A stretch of 64,000 nt of DNA from Diplosphaera chodatii (taxonomy: Eukaryota; Chlorophyta; Trebouxiophyceae; Prasiolales; Stichococcaceae), in contig JAALGY010000059.1 of the NCBI GenBank assembly GCA_032358165.1, forward strand, positions 1,116,001-1,180,000, read 5' to 3'. Numbering within the stretch: the first letter of the stretch is position 1; each line of letters opens with the position of its first letter. Shown piece after piece: positions 47,473 to 57,478 of the stretch. The notes below the pieces were generated by a model. The model had not been told where the DNA came from and made no database searches. It saw only the letters and a program-made list of their open reading frames with translations. A program made the translations under genes and the position numbers.

Positions 47473-48942
47473 CCGACGCTAACTTCCGGCAATGCCATAC
47501 ACATGCAGACAGATGCGCCACATGGGCAGGCTGCAATGAACGACAGCGCAGCAGATGTGAATGCTCGCACAAGTCCGCCAGCAAAGCCTGGTGAAGGCCT
47601 CCTTACCCAGGTACATGCATGGAGCGCGCTGTGACTGACCGTTGAATGGAACCTGCTGCTGCACATTTGTTGTTTGTCAGAATGGCCAGCCGGGTGCTGC
47701 AGGTGGCCTTGCATGCACAGCTGCCTCAAGCCATGTTGAGCTCTTGTGGGTCGAGCAGTCCGATGATGCTTGATGCTGCTGCATGCAGAGCAGCAATGAT
47801 GCTGGTAGCCACCGCACATGTGCAGTCCAGCAGGTGATAGCCCCCTGATGCAGCAGTTGCCCAGGATCTAGTCAGCATGCCATCCGCAGTTGCAGTCAGA
47901 ACCACGGCCGGCTGTCCTTCACGAGCTTATGGCCACTTTGCTTGTGTTGTTGCAGGCTGCGCTGTGGATACCTTCTTTGTGGGCACAGCCAGGGAGAGCA
48001 ACCTTGGCCCCTAGGGTGAGCCTCGGGCTGTCAACTGTCAATCAGTCATTGCCTCGCACCACACCATCCATGGAGGCATGCATCGCCTTTCCATCACACC
48101 ACATCAACTTTGCAGACAGCCAGCGCCTTACACTTTGATGCGGATTGGCATATACAGGATGCTGGCACCATGGACTTGGCATCACTAAAGCAGAGAGTGG
48201 CTGCGCACCCAGACGCTGAAGCCATGTGGGAGAAGGTTGCTCAGGTGCTGCGAACTCAGCATTTCTTGTCCATTCTGCGCAGGTTTTCATGATACTGTGC
48301 ACACCTATCCCCTCACTGATGATGTTTGGATGCAAACATCGGATGCGCGCAAGCTTGGCTGCATCTGCCGCAGAAACGGCGTGCTTATCAGGATGCAGGC
48401 ATGGAGGTACGTGGCACAGTGCTTGATCGCATAGCTGGCTGTAGTCCTTCAGCATGATCTGACATTGTATTAGCACATGACTCTGAAGTCGACACAGTGT
48501 GGCACATAGTTGCCCGAGAAGCGGGCACTTGTACTAGTTTTGCTGGCAGCAGAGACTCGGGAATCCGAGCGAGCAAGTGGGCTCGTTGTGGACCCGCGTT
48601 TTGCTGAGGAGTTCCCGCATAAGTTTGTCAAGGTGGGGCCTGTGCCACACGTGTGTTTCCGCCCGGCATGCTCGTGTGCATGAGCAATCTACCCTGCAGC
48701 TGCTTCCCACCTCGCGTGTCTGGTCCAAATGCTCGCAGCCGGTCGTCAGCGACGTTGACTTCGAAAATAGCAAGGACCTGGCTAGGAAGTATGACCCCAA
48801 GCTGAAGCACTGGGGTGCCTTCAAGAAGGAGTGGATCAATCAGCCGCTGCCCAAGATTGGTGGAGATGTCGAGGGCATTGGCACCGCTGAATGGCGGCGT
48901 GACACGCTGTGCCATCTGTTTGATATGATGTTGTGTGCTTGA
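47473..48942 (+). CDS. Hypothetical protein, multi-exon, function unknown
   Basis: I do not recognise the family. Probable exons on the plus strand: start MPTLTSGNAIHMQTD (47473-about 47609), a short exon with VDTFFVGTARESNLGP (about 47956-48010), ALHFDADWHIQDAGTMDLAS to EKVAQ (48117-48244), FHDTVHTYPLTDDVWMQTSD to LIRMQAW (48283-48404), RESERASGLVVDPRFAEEF to KFVK (48545-48630) and a terminal exon PVVSDVDFENSKDLARKY to stop (48738-48942). Composition is mixed, acidic and Trp/His-containing, like a soluble globular protein, not like random frames. GC is lower than in neighbouring genes and introns are short. The first exon and the 47650-47830 frame are doubtful. A diverged direct repeat flanks the gene. 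Confidence 0.45.
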
Positions 48943-49692
48943 GTCTGACATCGACCTTTTCAGATGTGAATCCTGCCCTAGTCGAAAACAGGCATGCGGG
49001 CAGACCTATACCTGTATGTATTGTACTGTGATGTGCTGTGCATCCAATATCTTGTCCAAGCCAGACACGCACTAAGGAGTGCTGGCGGCAAGCTGCCTCC
49101 CTGGGTTATCATGTGTCAGCCATGAATGTAGTTTCAGTTCTGGACCAGATCTGTTGTCCATCAGGTCTCATGGCCTGCGGCGGATATCTGGCTCAGGCGA
49201 CACTGCTTACGACTGCTGTTGCTCGTTGTGTTTGAGTGCTGTGCTCTAGGTGTGAAATGACCTTGACGCTGCTGATGGTGCAAGGAGCTGATACCATGTA
49301 CCACACTGATGGCGCTACGGTATCCGGTCTCAAACAATTTTGAAGCATTGGTTTCCAGGGTGCTCGTATGAACAAGCATCGGTGGCCCCAGTGCAGTGCC
49401 ACCCGAAAGTTGGCGGCAATAACCCCTGCAAGTCAGTCATGAACGAACGCCCCGGCCGCCCTAGCTGGCAGCCGGTGCTGAGTACTGGGGAGCGGCCCCG
49501 GTTCCCACCGGGGCCGCAAAATCAACGCTGGCGGCCGCCGCTGCGGCGAGCCGCCCGTTGCTCCAGTGCGCCTGACACGGCGCCTGACCCCTCGGCAGCC
49601 CTCACGCGGGACGGCCGGCCGCTCCGCACGCCGCCGCCGCCTCGGCCGTCGCCCGAGCGGCAGGCCGCGGGGCTGCCGCAAGCGCGGCGGCC
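48943..49692. other. Convergent intergenic region, gene 8 to transporter gene
   Basis: Contains the right arm of the flanking repeat (49194-49362). The GC-rich 49440-49690 stretch has open frames on both strands that I treat as shadows; it is the likely 3' UTR of the long transporter isoform. Confidence 0.5.
49194..49362 (+). repeat. Diverged direct repeat, right arm
   Basis: Starts CAGGCGACACTG, then CTTGACGCTG and CGGTATCCGGTCTCA in the same order and spacing as the left arm at 47141. It lies in the 3' region of gene 8. Confidence 0.65.
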
Positions 49693-50221
49693 TCAGACGC
49701 TCTCCCGCTTGAAGGTGTGCTGCGCCGCCTTCAGGTCGCCGCTGCTGCCGGAGCGCAGGCCGCCGGCGTCCGCCACCAGCCGGGCGCCGTTGACCGCGGC
49801 CGCAAAGTCGCCCTCCTTCAGCAGCGGCGCCGCCTCCACATCCGCCGCCGCCTTCTTCGCTGCCGACGCCGCTGCGCTGTCCCTGCGGCGCGTTGCACAA
49901 CAGACGTCAGCACATCGTGCTCCAGAACAGCAAAACAGTTGGCATGTATATGAAAGGGGCGGTTCGCTCCGGGGGACCCGCCGCCGCGCCAGGGCCGAGC
50001 CCGCGGAGCGCTCCGGCCCTGCGCAGCAGCCACACGCATCGGTGAACGCACGCACTTGGTGGTGCGGGACTGCCGGAAGGGGACCCTAGCGCGGCGGGGA
50101 GCCGCTGCCCTGCGGCAGCAGCGCCTTCTCCTCGTCGGCGGGGTCCCCCTTGCCGGGGCCCGCCCTCACCGGCGTGGACTTTTTGTCCGCATCCAGCAGC
50201 GCCTTGGCAGCGGACTCCCTG
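49693..50221 (-). other. Pair of alternative 3' terminal exons of the transporter gene
   Basis: Proximal exon 50221-50086 starts (G)GAGTCCGCTGCC and ends GSGSPPR-stop. Distal exon 49886-49693 starts (G)GACAGCGCAGCG and ends FKRESV-stop. Both follow a CAG acceptor and both complete the same split Gln codon, so Q-ESAAKALLDA or Q-DSAAASAAKK. Each tail contains an acidic dileucine-type string: EEKALL and EAAPLL. Confidence 0.7.
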
Positions 50222-52915
50222 TGGGAGCGTTTGCTGTTGCTTGTCAAGGGCACGAGGTTCCAATACGCTGGCAACAGCTGCCTAGTCAGTGTCGAGTTGC
50301 GGGCTGTTAGGGCGGTGCAGCTTTGGCGCACGACAGCCACAGGTCTAGGAGTGCAGCTTGTGGCATTGCTGCCGGCCGGCCTGCAGCTGCCATGGAGCAC
50401 GACCAACCCCAGCTGCGGCGGCAGCACGCCAGCCACAGCCTGCCTCGGTGGAAGAATGGGGAGAGGAAGATGCGGGCAACAGATGAGGGGTGGTGCAGTC
50501 GGGGGCGCACTGGGAGGAGGCGACGCCGTAAGCGACCATGCCCATGACGGCGAGCACCATGCCCGCGAACTGGCGCCCGCTGATGACATCGCCCAGGAAC
50601 AGCCAGCCGCCCAGCAGCACCAGGATCGTCTTGCTGTGGCCCAGCACCTGCGCAGCCGCGGGGCGAAAGTGGTTCAAGCTGCACCGGGTGGCCGTCTCCC
50701 ACTGATGCACGCCATCAGCACGGCCAGAAGCAGTAAGGTAGCAACAAAGCCATCCTGTGGCTGCCGTGGGGCGGGCCAGCGGGGGCGCTAAACTGCAAAG
50801 AGAGGTGCGAGCGTCTCCCGTGACGCCCGGGCCCACCTGGTAGGACACGGCGGTGAAGCGGCCCAGGCACATGAACTGGCTGAGGTTGACGAGCACCGCC
50901 AGCGCGCAGGATGCGCCGAAGGCGATCGCGGCGGCGGTGCGCCAGTCGTAGTCCAGCACCCAGGCGTCCACCACGTAGTAGTCCAGGAAGGGGCCGATCA
51001 GCAGCAGCGACCAGCCCTGCGGCGACACAATGAGCGAGCTGAGGGCTAACTGTGTCACCATGCAGTGGACTCTGGGCCGATCAGAAGCAGGGACCAGCCC
51101 TGTGGGGGGTTGACGCATGACGTCAGCTCAGGCTCGGGCTTATGCGACACAATTCATGGTTAGCTTGCACAGCGGCAGCAGCCGTGGCGGTTTGGATTCC
51201 GCAGCTGTGCAGGTGGAGTGCACAGTCAGGCCTGACGTGCAACAGGTCGTCTGTCTAGTTGTGACTTAGACACGAGATGCCCTGCAGGGTATTGACATGC
51301 CGTGGGCACCAGGCCGCATTAACTCTGGGCTCGCCTGCGCAGGGGCGGTGTTGGACAGCAGCTCGTGGCTGGACAGCTTGTGCTTCTGCTGCATGGAGCG
51401 GCAGAAGATCTGCTGCATGCCGCTGGAGACGACGGACAGCGCCGCGACGATCAGCCCCAGCATGTTGTCCCCCATCGCAAAGTCCGACACCGTCCTGCGG
51501 GTACACAGGCCGCCAGGACTTGGCACAGAGCACCCTGTGTTGCAGTGCCTCAGTAGCAGAGCAGTTCTGCAACTCGGCTTGATCATGTCGTGCACTAGAC
51601 AGCAGTAGCGAGGATGCATGCACAGCAGCACTGCACGACTGGCACACTTGCATGCATGGCCAACTTTTCAGGAGGATGGTAGGCCTCAAGAGCAGGCAAA
51701 GTGTGATGGAACAAAACTCACACAACGCCGACGCCCACGACGACGGTGACGACCGACATGATGACGCGCACCGAGAACTGCTTGCCCAGCCAGAAGTGCT
51801 CCACCAGGCACACGAAGGGGATGATGAGCAGCTTCGCGATCTGCAGCAGGGGCGGAAACATCAGCCGGGTGTCATCGCAGATTTGCACCGCCCAGGCATG
51901 CACAAGGGAGACCAAGGCATGCAGGCACAGGGTGCATGCGGTACGCACTGCACTACCACACACACCTGGTAGAAGCCGACTTTGTTGAGCAGGAGCGACA
52001 AGTTCAGCGTCACAATGGACGTGTTCGCTGTGGCTGTGAACAGGATCAGGTCTGCAACGCAAACGTCACAACCGTCGGCAACCCCGCCGCAACGTAGGCC
52101 GTGCGCATTGTGCTGCGGCTAAGGTGTGCATGCGGTTGTCGCTGACACAGATTTGCCGTGCATCAGGGCACAGTGCTCACCTTGCACCGGCAGTGCCACC
52201 TTCTTGACATAGCCCATGGTCTGCGACAGGTATATGCTGGCTGAGCACGCCAGGTAGTGTGCTGCACAGAGCGTCGTGGCTGCACGCAGACATGGAGAAG
52301 CTCAACGCATCTGCTGATGCGCTTCTGCAGGCATACGCTGCTACAGCGGTTGCAACCGCCACAACATGGCGCCTGCCGAGTCTTGACAGTAGAGCACCCT
52401 CGGCGGACGCATGGCAGCAGCCCGACAGCTGGACGGTTGCCTAACTCTGCGGTCTGATCTGCCCAAGCTGCTGGTAGCTGTCGTGAGGGGCTGCAGCCGG
52501 TCAAGTTGCACCGAGGTGATGGCCCAGGGACCAATCGTCGCCGAGGTGACGCACAGCGATGGCGCTGTGCTTGTCGCACTGCCCGTTCACTGAAAGAGCC
52601 GACAAGGTGTGCTGACGCCGAAGATTGAAGCGCTGGCACAGCAAGTACGAAATCTGAGGCCGTCAGCTGCCGCGATTGTCACTGTCTTGGAGCCAGAAGG
52701 CAGCCTCGGCTAGACCCTTGCAGGGCCGCTGATACGTCACTGACGCAGGATTTGCGAGTACAGCAGCGCCAGAAGCCGTCACACCCACCGTATCTGAAGC
52801 CGTAGCCGGTGGAGCTCATGAGGATCTTGTTGATGAAGATGATCGCCACGCTGGTGGACACGTTGCCGCCCCAGGCCAGCGCGTCCATGAAGCGGTTGTT
52901 GTCGTTGCCCGCCAT
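49693..52915 (-). CDS. UXT: Nucleotide-sugar transporter, UXT (UDP-xylose transporter)-like, with two candidate last exons
   Basis: Drug/metabolite-superfamily (TPT/NST) antiporter, expected in Golgi or ER membranes exchanging a UDP-sugar for UMP. Starts MAGNDNNRFMDALAWGG; exons on the minus strand give TM segments in UXT order: STSVAIIFINKILMSSTGY (52860-52800), SASIYLSQTMGYVKKVALP (52265-52185), TSIVTLNLSLLLNKVGFYQ (52053-51967), IAKLLIIPFVCLVEHFWLG to VVTVVVGVGVV (51843-51723), DFAMGDNMLGLIVAALSVV to SSHELL (51495-51345), LLLIGPFLDYYVVDAW to LGRFTAVSYQ (51017-50837) and VLGHSKTILVLLGGWLFLGD (50648-50516). The last-but-one exon ends in CA|GTGCGC and joins in phase to either 50221-50086 or 49886-49693, giving two different cytosolic tails. 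Assignment to UXT rests on the NKVGFYQ, AVSYQVLGHSKT and PFLD motifs; substrate is not proven. Confidence 0.85.
50991..51103 (-). repeat. Exon echo, offset 83 bp, in the transporter gene (acceptor side)
   Basis: The exon start GWSLLLIGP with its GCAG acceptor (51017-50991) is repeated 83 bp upstream at 51103-51074, again reading GWSLLLIGP after an ACAG. GGGCCGATCA is shared at 50991 and 51074 (plus strand). Confidence 0.88.
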
Positions 52916-54022
52916 GCTGAGGCCCCGAAAGCTGCCGGTGCTCGAGTTGCGCCGGATGCCCCGGCGCGGCGGACTGGCACTCAGCGTGGCGACTGTTTTG
53001 CTGCCGCCCCTTCCCGCTGCTGATGGCTACAGTTACGCTGTGAGGGGCCGGGACCGGCCTTCAGCCCGAGCTCGCGGCTCACCACTGTTCTGGTATTACG
53101 CCTGTCGGTTACATCAACAACTGAAGGCTTTCAGGCCCTGCGGTGATCGTCACAGCTGCAGGGTCATGCGCACGATAGGTGTTATATCACTACGAGCTTG
53201 CAGCAGGTCCGTACGATGCAGCAAGTCTGGCATCGAGCATCTGGCGCTGCCTGGGATTCGTGGGTCACCTCTGCGGCTCTGCCGCCGAGGTCCGGCCGGC
53301 GGCATGGCTGCAGGAAGCAGTTGCAGTACAAAACCCCGGACAGGTTGCGGACCCATGTCGGGCCTGCCTGTTGCAGTAGGTCTAGTCGCAGAGACTGACA
53401 CCCGCACGCCTCCAGTAGCGCTCACGGACGAGTCCTGAAGGCACCCGCTCAACCGCTAAGGTGCGATCATCAGCAAATTTGAAGGTGCCGATCCGCAAGG
53501 TCAACTCGGCAATGGACATTGCGTCTGTTCCTGACGTAGCTGGCAGCATGCGCTGCATTATGGTTACGTCAAGGTTCTTCCGACGACGTTGACACCGATC
53601 CCGGACATGCACATGCCTTGACACAGGTTGTGAATGCTGCATGCAAGGGGTGCATGCCTGACTTCGTTCAAGCGCAGCCTTTGCGGATCATTGCTGCCGC
53701 ACCCGAAACGACCAACCACCTTAGTCCAAACTTTCAACACCGTTGCGCGGCATGTGCACAAGTGGCCCCGTTTTTGCATGCTGGCCGGGGTCACAAAACA
53801 CAGCAACCGGATTAGGTCGATAACATGCAGTAGCCTGCAGATGCCGCAGATGAAGTATAGTGCCCAGCGGTAGGCTTCTGCATCTGATGCGTCACATCGC
53901 ACCACACGTTTGGCACCTTCCAAGCGGCAGAAGTGCCCCTTCTGTGCCAGGTGCATGCACCACTCCTGTATGCGCACTGACAGTCTCCTGCGTGCAGGCG
54001 CGGCTTCCGCACAAGGCCCACC
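52916..54022. other. Divergent intergenic region between transporter and cupin genes
   Basis: About 1.1 kb holding two promoters. Frames at 53564-54238 on either strand look like shadows of the cupin exon or random. No repeat was recognised. Confidence 0.55.
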
Positions 54023-56178
54023 ATGGCGGCGTTCTCGGCTCTCTGGTTGGCGGCGGCGCTGCTGGCTGCGGCGCTGCACGCCGCTGACGCGGCCACTGCT
54101 GCGTCTGCGACGCCGCTCGTGCTGCAGGCGGAGCACCAGGACGTCAACGCCACGCTCGTCGCCGGCGGCGCCAAGGCGAGGCTCCACTGCTGTGTGTTCC
54201 GCAGCGCCTGCAGCTGGGCGATCACGCTGTGTCCGCAAGTCGGTGCCTACACGATGATCGCATCAGTGGATCAGGGTCATGCAGTGGCAGCCGGGGTGGG
54301 CAGTAGATCTGCGATACCTGCCCGTCTAGCGGGAGGTAACGCGTAGCGGCAACTGTGGTTGCAGGCGTTTGTGTACAACCCGGAGCAGCTGGTGGGCGCG
54401 GCCCGCGCCGCCGCCGTCAAGTCCTTCGGCAGCGCCGGCGCCTCCTCCTCGCGCATGGCCAAGCAGTTCCCCGCGCTCTCCGGCTACGGCATCGCGCAGG
54501 TGCTTCGGATGCTGTCGCCTCTGCGGCAGCTGTGCTCGCTGTGTGCAGCACACGGCGCATGGGCTGAAAGCAACACTGGGGCCTGGTCGGCGAAACCGTG
54601 CACCGCTGGGAGAGACAACGGCTTGCGCTTGTGCCAGCCGCTGAACATGCCGCCTGGCTTTGCCTACGGCTGTTGGGTGGGCAAGCTTAGGACCAAGTGA
54701 CGTGCTGACCCCATCGCTGTGCAGACGTACTTCGAGCTGGCGCCGTGCGCCAACCGCGCCCCGCACACGCACCCCTTTGCCTCCGGGCTGCTGTTCGTCG
54801 TTGACGGTGCGAGGCTGGCATCTGTGCATACTAGGGCGGATGTTGAGACCGTCTGACAGCGGCTGACAGCGCTGCTGAGCAAGCAGTCTGTGTGCTCCTA
54901 AGTCGGGGCTGTGATCACATGAGCTGCATGGAGCTGTCGGTGTGTGCTTTCGGAGACAACTGGTGTCTGTATGCTGTCAGCGGATGCACCTTGTACGTTG
55001 CCCGATGTTGTTCAGCTTGACTGCAGCGGCGGCGCTGGAGGTGGGCTTCGTGATGGAGGACGCCTCCGAGTCGGTCATCAACAATGTGACGACCGGCGCC
55101 TCCGCAATCTTCCCCCAGGGTGGGTGCCTGGCCGCTGAGCAGCCATAAGGCCCGGCGAGGCCCTCATACGTCTTTTGTGAAGCAATGGCTGCGCCTTCTG
55201 CTGCCTTCTTCAGGGGAGTCACCTGGCCGCACACTGTGTTGGTCATGTGATACAATGTCAGGTTGCCGCAAGTTGCAAACACGATTGCACGTGCACAGCA
55301 ATGTCCCACAACCAAACGCGCCCTGGGACGTACAGTGCTGTCTCACTGCAGGGCTGCTGCACTACCAGCAGAACCGCGACTGCTCCCGCACCGCCAAGTA
55401 CACCATCTCCTACAACTCGGATGACCCCCAGACCGTCAACCAGGCCATCGTGAGCCTCCCAGCGTTTCACTGTGGCATGCCACATCCGTCAACGTACCAT
55501 GACCATGTAGCTCCGTATGTGCGGCAAGTGCCTTGTGATGGCGACAGACACCTCATGGCTGCTGCCCTGACAGTGCAGCCTTACAGTAAGCACCACACCC
55601 AGTGCTGAGGTATGACGGTTTGACTCTCTTGAACTGTGCAGGCGCTGTTCAAGCTGCCGACGGAGATCATCGCCGCCGCCATGAACGTGACGCCGGCGCA
55701 GGCGGCAGGCGTGGCGGGGGTCGCGCCGACCAAGAACATCTACCCGGGTGCTGTAGACATAATTCCGAAGCGCATGCTATCATACTGCTGGTGGTGCTCT
55801 GCGGGCCGTGTGCCCGGCCTCGGCACCAACATCAGCAGCTGCTGCACAAGCTGCAAGCCTGTTGGAGCATCGCAGGCTGCGCTGTGTGTTTGGAAAGGCA
55901 GCCGGCTGCTCTCACCGAATTGACCGTGCTGTGCATCAGGCGCCATCGCGATCGACGGCTCGTGCGCAGCGGCGTGCGCCGCCGCCGGCACGCCAGTCAC
56001 CACCGGCGGCGCCGGCGGCGCTACAGGGCTGCCGGAGGGCGACGCGCAGACTGCGGCGAATGTGTCGGCACCGGCGGATGCTGCGCCGCAGGCTGCGGCG
56101 AGGGCGGCGGCAGGAGGCGGGCTGGCGGCCCTGCTGGCAGCTGCAGCCGCTGCGGGTCTGCTGGCTGTGAGTGCGTGA
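54023..56178 (+). CDS. Secreted cupin (germin-like) protein with hydrophobic C-terminus
   Basis: Starts MAAFSALWLAAALLAAALHA, a clear signal peptide. Seven exons: 54023-54175, 54365-54499 (FVYNPEQLVGAA, SGYGIAQ), 54723-54806 with cupin motif 1, APHTHPFASGLLFVVDG, 55029-55120 (EVGFVMEDAS to FPQG), about 55352-55450 completing cupin motif 2 as FPQG-LLHYQQN, 55642-55749 (ALFKLPTEIIAAAMNVTPAQ) and about 55940-56178. In motif 1 the two His are present but the usual Glu five residues after HTH is Gly; the motif 2 His is kept. The tail is Ala/Gly-rich and ends LAALLAAAAAAGLLAVSA, suggesting GPI anchoring or membrane insertion. Oxalate oxidase activity should not be assumed. Intron 1 is GC-AG. Confidence 0.83.
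54176..54364 (+). other. GC-AG intron in the cupin gene
   Basis: Exon 1 is 153 bp from the ATG to GCCAAG at 54175, followed by GCGAGG. Joining to GCGTTTGTGTAC at 54365 keeps frame. Reading through instead quickly leaves cupin-like sequence. Confidence 0.65.
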
Positions 56179-56809
56179 TTCCAGGGTTCAGGGGGCCATG
56201 CCTGGGGATTGCATGTGATGCGACTTGTCGCAGCACAGTACTGAACGTCAGAGCAAAGCGACTTGATTCTCATATTTGATGCCTGATATCTTCATCAGGA
56301 TGCTGGTCAGGACTGCTGCATGCATGATGCAGATCTGCCACGTCAGATACAACCAACTCTCCATATGATTCATTGGCAGGAGCTGTCTGGGAGTTGTGCA
56401 CTGTTCAGGGGCATGTCGGCTTGACTTGTGCGTTTGAGGTATGCGGCGGAAGCAATAGCCATCTCATCGTTTGCACATGCGTGAACCACTTGAGTTGCTA
56501 TGCACCAGATGAAGATGACCGTGACAGCAGAACCATTGAAGGTGGTCAGGCGCAGTCTGCCACAACCATCACCGATCAAGAAACAGCTGCCGGATCTGCT
56601 ACACACTCTGCTCATGAACCCCAGGAGACGTGCTGCGCCGCAGCTGGTGAAACACCATGTAATTATCGGGTCATTATCGGAGGTACCCCCTGCAGCGCCT
56701 TCTATGTGGCGCTGGCAGCCCAAGCTCGTCTGGTAACGACCATATCCTGCATGCTCATCTTGCTGTGCCTGGCACTGAGGTTGCGCACACCGCAAGCCGC
56801 CAGCGCGCC
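56179..56809. other. Convergent intergenic region, cupin to COX6B
   Basis: Two 3' ends, GC-poorer than the genes. No coding or structural feature was recognised. Confidence 0.55.
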
Positions 56810-57448
56810 TCAGTACTTGCCATACCAGTTGCCCTCCTCCCGTGCAGTGTTCCACCCCTCCACCCATTCTGAGGGGCACAGCGACCGGTAGGCGCGCTGG
56901 TAGAACTTGCACTCCGGCGCCTCCTCCCCCTTCTCCGAAATGCATTTGTAGTACTCGTTGTAGCGGGTGTAGCAGTTCCGGGCCTGGTTGGTGGCGGGGA
57001 AGCGCGGGTCATACGGCACCGTCTTCACCTGGATGGCCTCCTCATCCTCGGGGTCCGGTTGCTCCGTGGGGTCCGCCTTGTTGCCGCCGCTCGCCTCGTG
57101 CGCCGCCTTGCGGTTCTCCGCCTCCTCGTGGGAAAACTTGCGCACCGACGTTGGCTCGGACTGGCCTGCCCTGGAGGACGCCTGCGCGCCGGCTGCCTGC
57201 TGCTTCGCTGCGTCCGTCTCCTTCTGGGCGGCCTCCTCGTCATCGCCCACATTCTTACGGCCTGGGGATTTGGGAGGTGCCTTCTGCTCCGGCTTCTCCC
57301 CAGCTGGGCTGCCGGTGCCCGCCTCTTTGTCAGGAGGCGGCCCAGACTCCTCAGGCATGTCGTCGCCCTCCTGCTGCTGCTCTGGCTGCTCGTCCTCCTG
57401 CTTCTCCTCCTCGCACAACGCCACCGTGTGCGATGCTGCGTTGCCCAT
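56810..57448 (-). CDS. COX6B: Cytochrome c oxidase subunit 6b with long acidic N-terminal extension
   Basis: Intermembrane-space subunit of respiratory complex IV. The last 70 residues carry the COX6B signature: KTVPYDPRFPATNQARNC, then CX9C-type pairs within YNEYYKC and ECKFYQRAYRSLC, and end WNTAREEGNWYGKY. They are preceded by about 140 residues that are Glu/Gln/Pro/Lys-rich and disordered, much longer than animal COX6B but like the extended plant form. The whole gene is one uninterrupted exon, unlike every other gene here. I chose the second Met (57448, MGNAASHTV); an in-frame Met lies ten codons upstream at 57478. MGNAAS would suit N-myristoylation if that Met is used. Confidence 0.92.
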   Translation of the reverse strand: MGNAASHTVALCEEEKQEDEQPEQQQEGDDMPEESGPPPDKEAGTGSPAGEKPEQKAPPKSPGRKNVGDDEEAAQKETDAAKQQAAGAQASSRAGQSEPTSVRKFSHEEAENRKAAHEASGGNKADPTEQPDPEDEEAIQVKTVPYDPRFPATNQARNCYTRYNEYYKCISEKGEEAPECKFYQRAYRSLCPSEWVEGWNTAREEGNWYGKY

Positions 57449-57478
57449 CTTTGCGGCCCCCTGCGCCTGTCGCCCCAA

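Noticed and set aside
49433..49900. Long minus-strand Gly/Arg-rich frame overlapping the distal terminal exon of the transporter
   Set aside because: Overlaps the in-phase DSAAASAAKK exon in another frame and has only GC-driven low complexity.
53564..54238. Minus-strand 224-residue frame in front of the cupin gene
   Set aside because: Opposes the signal-peptide exon of the cupin and has no family-like segment.
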